Source: Corynebacterium tuberculostearicum
GTDB taxonomy: Bacteria > Actinomycetota > Actinomycetes > Mycobacteriales > Mycobacteriaceae
NCBI RefSeq assembly: GCF_030506365.1
Contig: NZ_CP073092.1
Span: forward strand, 62,001-126,000
Reading direction: 5' to 3'
Length of the DNA: 64,000 nucleotides
The position numbers and the translations under genes were made by a program. This document shows, piece after piece, positions 61,253-64,000 of this stretch. The notes beneath the pieces are model-generated. The model worked only from the letters and a program-made list of their open reading frames with translations, had not been told where the DNA came from and ran no database searches. Within the stretch, counting starts at the first letter, position 1, and every line of letters begins with the position of its first letter.

Positions 61253-62515
61253 ATGAGATGGGTTCCTTGCGCGGCAGCAGTAGGTCTTCTCGCCGTAGCC
61301 AGCGCGCCCGCCGCTATCGCGGAGGAAAAGCCCGCGGTGGAGTTTCTGGACCACGCCCGAATCCTCAGCAATTCGGACGAAGAGGCCATCAAATCGCAAG
61401 CCCAGTCCATGCATTTGCCGGATTCTGTGCACGAGGTCGTCTACGCTACGTATCCGAATTCGGGCGAGGAATTTTCCCGGACTCTATTCCATGACTTGGA
61501 ACGCGAGCATCCACATTTCATCAATGGAAGTGGGCTACAGAAAAATGTGCTCGTCATCGCGGTAGGTTTTGAGCCCAATAGCATGGCCGTGCACTGCGGC
61601 ACAGAGGTGAGCCAGGACATCAAGATTTATGACGAGGGGCGCGTGGACGGCATCTTGGACCAGATGCGGCCGGCGCTGGCGGACGATGACTATACCGTCG
61701 GCATGATCCTGGCGACGCGCGCCGCCGCGGATACCACCGTGCGCCGGCAATATACGCAGGATGTGCCCACGTGGTCCTTATTCATCGCAGCCACTATGGT
61801 GCTCGTGGTTCTGGGCGCGGTTGGCCTCATTTCCTACTTGTTCATCCGCCGCGCCCGAGTGCGCACGCGCTTCGATTATATTAAGGGCGCTCGCGACGGG
61901 GCTGAGGAGCTCATCAAGCGCACGGAGGTACGGATTGACGCCCTGCATTCCCCCTTGGCGGGCGACTACCTGAAGGTACAGTGGCGCTCTCTGGTCAATC
62001 AGTACACTGATGCGCGGCCGACGCTCAAGGCGCTGGAGAACATCCAAGACTATTCCCTGCACGCTGCCTCCATCAAGGAGGCGTACAAAGCGCTCAAGCA
62101 GATCAATACGGCCGCAGCGCAGATAGATTCCCTGGAAAATTTCTGCGCCGGCGATACTGCGGTGCGCGCGGGCGAGGTGCAATGGCTGCTTGGCGACGCC
62201 CAAGCGGCCCTCTCCCGCCAGCCCGACAACGCCAGCTTGCGCCAGATAACGCAGCGCATTAATGACCTGTCCCAGGATTTGTCGCGGGAAGACTTCGATT
62301 CCGCCTTCGCTCGCGTCCTCGAGGACTATCACCCCATGGTGGGCGCGCTGCCAGAACGGCTATATCCGCAGCGCGACCGCAAAACTCCCCCACTGTTGGG
62401 CACGCCGGAATGGCGCCCCGGTATGGGCACGCACTACATGCCCTATAGGTTTGCGGGCTTCTGGGTGGCTAATAATAACGTCTCCTCCCAGCTGCCCGAC
62501 CCCTATCGCTTCTAG
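61253..62515 (+). CDS. DUF5129-like / TPM-like exported membrane protein
   Basis: Signal peptide (about 1-23, ..PAAIAEE), an outside domain resembling TPM modules (FLDHARILSNSDEEAI.., LVIAVGFEPNSMAVHCG..), one membrane segment (about 172-197), and a long helical cytoplasmic part. 420 aa. I recall DUF5129 proteins at this place in Corynebacterium; function unknown. TATGAT lies 8 nt before the ATG with no Shine-Dalgarno. Its stop codon overlaps the convergent ArsC-like gene by 4 bp. Confidence 0.72.
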   Translation: MRWVPCAAAVGLLAVASAPAAIAEEKPAVEFLDHARILSNSDEEAIKSQAQSMHLPDSVHEVVYATYPNSGEEFSRTLFHDLEREHPHFINGSGLQKNVLVIAVGFEPNSMAVHCGTEVSQDIKIYDEGRVDGILDQMRPALADDDYTVGMILATRAAADTTVRRQYTQDVPTWSLFIAATMVLVVLGAVGLISYLFIRRARVRTRFDYIKGARDGAEELIKRTEVRIDALHSPLAGDYLKVQWRSLVNQYTDARPTLKALENIQDYSLHAASIKEAYKALKQINTAAAQIDSLENFCAGDTAVRAGEVQWLLGDAQAALSRQPDNASLRQITQRINDLSQDLSREDFDSAFARVLEDYHPMVGALPERLYPQRDRKTPPLLGTPEWRPGMGTHYMPYRFAGFWVANNNVSSQLPDPYRF

Positions 62516-63099
62516 GCGTTGACCGGCTCGGTTACCGGATCGATGCCCAGCTTATTGAGCATGTAGAGCACGCGGGCTTCGAGGTCATCGGCCAATTCGC
62601 GCGCCTCCTCCACGGTATCCGCGGCAGGAATATCCCAAATCTTGATGTCCTTGCCCGCCTCATCGCGCTCTACCTCGCGGCCCAAGAACACGATGTAATC
62701 CGGCATCGCTACCGTGCGCACCTCGTCGAGGTACTTATTCGGGGCCTCGCCCATGCCGCGCTCGTTCATGACGTGGGCAAGGTGGCCTTCCGCTTCGTTT
62801 TCTGGGTGAGCAACGGCGGTATCTACAAAGAGGGCCTCGCCGGCGTGCTTGCGGGTCAGTTCCGCTGCGGCTTGGGCCAGCGCATTATTGGTACCGGCGG
62901 CAAAGCGAACGTGCAGGCGGTGAGCACCGAAGTAGTTGCGCACCTCACGCTCCACCAAAAGCGGCACGAATTCATCGAGCTCCGCCTTCTTGGTGTGCTT
63001 GGCAATAACCTCATCGAGCTTGGCATCGATTTCCGCGGCCGTGTACTCGTGGCCGTAGTTGTCGTGCAGATCCTGGCGCAGGGTTTCAAACTGGTTCAT
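62512..63099 (-). CDS. ArsC/LMW-phosphatase-like protein lacking all cysteines
   Basis: N-terminal three-helix-bundle domain (about 1-58, ..FVPLLVEREVRNYF) followed by a low-molecular-weight phosphatase/arsenate-reductase-like domain (LFVDTAVAHPENE, VAMPDYIVFLG, KIWDIPAADTVEEAREL). The P-loop CX5RS that should follow the first strand reads FAAGTNNA (66-73): the nucleophilic Cys, the Arg and the Ser are all gone, and the 195-aa protein contains no Cys. So it cannot work as an arsenate reductase or phosphatase; likely a binding or regulatory relative. AAAGGGG precedes ATG; upstream is a GTTAAC array. Confidence 0.78.
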   Translation of the reverse strand: MNQFETLRQDLHDNYGHEYTAAEIDAKLDEVIAKHTKKAELDEFVPLLVEREVRNYFGAHRLHVRFAAGTNNALAQAAAELTRKHAGEALFVDTAVAHPENEAEGHLAHVMNERGMGEAPNKYLDEVRTVAMPDYIVFLGREVERDEAGKDIKIWDIPAADTVEEARELADDLEARVLYMLNKLGIDPVTEPVNA

Positions 63100-63139
63100 T
63101 GTTATCCCCTTTCTCGGATTATTGTCCCGTTTGCTAATT

Positions 63140-63179
63140 GTTAACCTGTCGTTAACTTTAATGGTTAACGTTGGGTTAA
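63140..63179. promoter_or_regulatory. GTTAAC repeat array upstream of the ArsC-like gene
   Basis: GTTAAC at 63140, 63151 and 63164, and GGTTAA at 63174, i.e. spacings of 11, 13 and about 11 bp, near one helical turn. They lie 41-80 nt upstream of the start, just behind a CAATAAT -10 candidate. Looks like an operator cluster. Confidence 0.5.
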
Positions 63180-63364
63180 GTCAAACGGTTGGGTATAACC
63201 CAATAGTTTTCTGCACCGAAAAGCGGAAAGGCCCGCCGGGAGTTCCGGCAGGCCTTCTTGGACTGTTCTTTCTTTTTATCGGGAATGCGCGATGCGCGGC
63301 TACGTAATTTCAGATGTTCCTGCAGCCGCTCCGGCGACATTTTCCACATGCGGCGGTCAGCCAT
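63176..63364 (-). CDS. Small basic protein downstream of glf, up to 62 aa
   Basis: MADRRMWKMSPERLQEHLKL.. is a strongly basic, helical small protein with a Lys-rich middle (DKKKEQSKKACR). An ideal Shine-Dalgarno AAAGGAGGTGA is 3 nt before the ATG, 40 nt after the glf stop, so translation is likely. A stem-loop terminator falls within codons 37-46, odd for a real gene end; the tail (..FGAENYWVIPNRLT) may not be genuine, or the gene may have lost its natural stop. No family recognised; RNA/DNA binding would be a guess. Confidence 0.6.
   Translation of the reverse strand: MADRRMWKMSPERLQEHLKLRSRASRIPDKKKEQSKKACRNSRRAFPLFGAENYWVIPNRLT
63228..63256. terminator. Stem-loop inside the small basic gene
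   Basis: AAGGCCCGCCGG / CCGGCAGGCCTT (one mismatch) with a 5-nt loop. On the minus strand it is followed by TTTCCGCTTTT, so it probably ends the glf transcript. A short palindrome TTGGGTATAACCCAA lies 26 nt further on. Confidence 0.65.
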
Positions 63365-63368
63365 GCCG

Positions 63369-63391
63369 TCACCTCCTTTCCTCAGAGGTGA
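63369..63391 (-). promoter_or_regulatory. Shine-Dalgarno-masking hairpin
   Basis: On the minus strand TCACCTC pairs with GAGGTGA; the right arm is the Shine-Dalgarno of the small basic gene and the left arm begins 13 nt after the glf stop codon. A ribosome ending glf would cover the left arm and free the site. Confidence 0.5.
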
Positions 63392-63404
63392 TCAAGCATA
63401 GCGC

Positions 63405-64000
<596 letters not shown>

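Overview
The window is chromosomal DNA from a mycolate-producing Corynebacterium; the species cannot be fixed by eye. The evidence is the arabinogalactan and corynomycolate gene set in conserved order: glf, glfT2, PAP2 phosphatase, ubiA, aftB, two mycoloyltransferases, fadD32, pks13, accD4, an MmpL3-type transporter, trmB, GTP-type pckG, mtrP, lmcA, tmaT and aftD. Other hallmarks are GTG starts, TAATG/ATGA-coupled genes and many start codons placed 6-8 nt after a TANNNT-like -10 box (probable leaderless mRNAs).

Layout. 1-4290: 3' end of an LppP/LprE-type lipoprotein gene, a small membrane protein, and a sulfate-assimilation operon (cysH-cysD-cysN, minus strand) divergent from an internally deleted FprA-type reductase gene, with a McbR-like operator between them; no sulfite reductase gene is present. 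4374-17481: a heterodimeric ABC exporter, a DUF6230/DUF6114 secreted/membrane trio, an Fe-S (HdrD-like) membrane oxidoreductase with a long Ala/Pro repeat tail, a CPA2 antiporter, a DUF1707 protein, an AlaT-type aminotransferase and a YibE/F protein. 17553-20773: ugd, dcd, tRNA-Gly(CCC), then a small accessory patch holding decayed IS481-like ends, two perfect 61-bp direct repeats that contain the tRNA 3' end, and a small lipoprotein gene. 20774-33256: VanW protein, NagZ, universal stress protein, DUF2613 protein, aftD, tmaT, lmcA, a membrane protein, a GT4 glycosyltransferase and mtrP. 33302-40354: pckG, trmB, a NYN-domain protein, the MmpL transporter and two membrane proteins. 40395-51953: a newly noticed 31-codon amphipathic peptide gene, then the corynomycolate condensation operon (read right to left: PS1-type mycoloyltransferase, lipoprotein, cutinase-like protein, fadD32, pks13, accD4). 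52090-54657: an aldehyde dehydrogenase and an HNH/DUF222 gene that interrupt the cell-wall cluster. 54817-64000: mycoloyltransferase, aftB, ubiA, PAP2 phosphatase and glfT2; then a DUF5129-like protein, a cysteine-free ArsC-like protein, a small basic protein and the 3' part of glf.

How it works together: Glf and GlfT2 make the galactan; UbiA and the PAP2 phosphatase make the decaprenyl-phospho-arabinose precursor used by AftB and AftD. FadD32, AccD4 and Pks13 condense the corynomycolate; TmaT, MtrP and the MmpL protein modify and export trehalose mycolates, and the secreted mycoloyltransferases attach them to arabinan and other acceptors. The 31-codon gene is interesting because it sits inside this set, has its own ribosome-binding site and terminator, and encodes an amphipathic helix reminiscent in size and character of corynebacterial PorA/PorH porin subunits.

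The strongest points for follow-up are that peptide gene, the tRNA-Gly repeat/islet structure, the Shine-Dalgarno-masking hairpin after glf, the cysteine-free ArsC-like protein, and the CysH that lacks the usual iron-sulfur cysteines.
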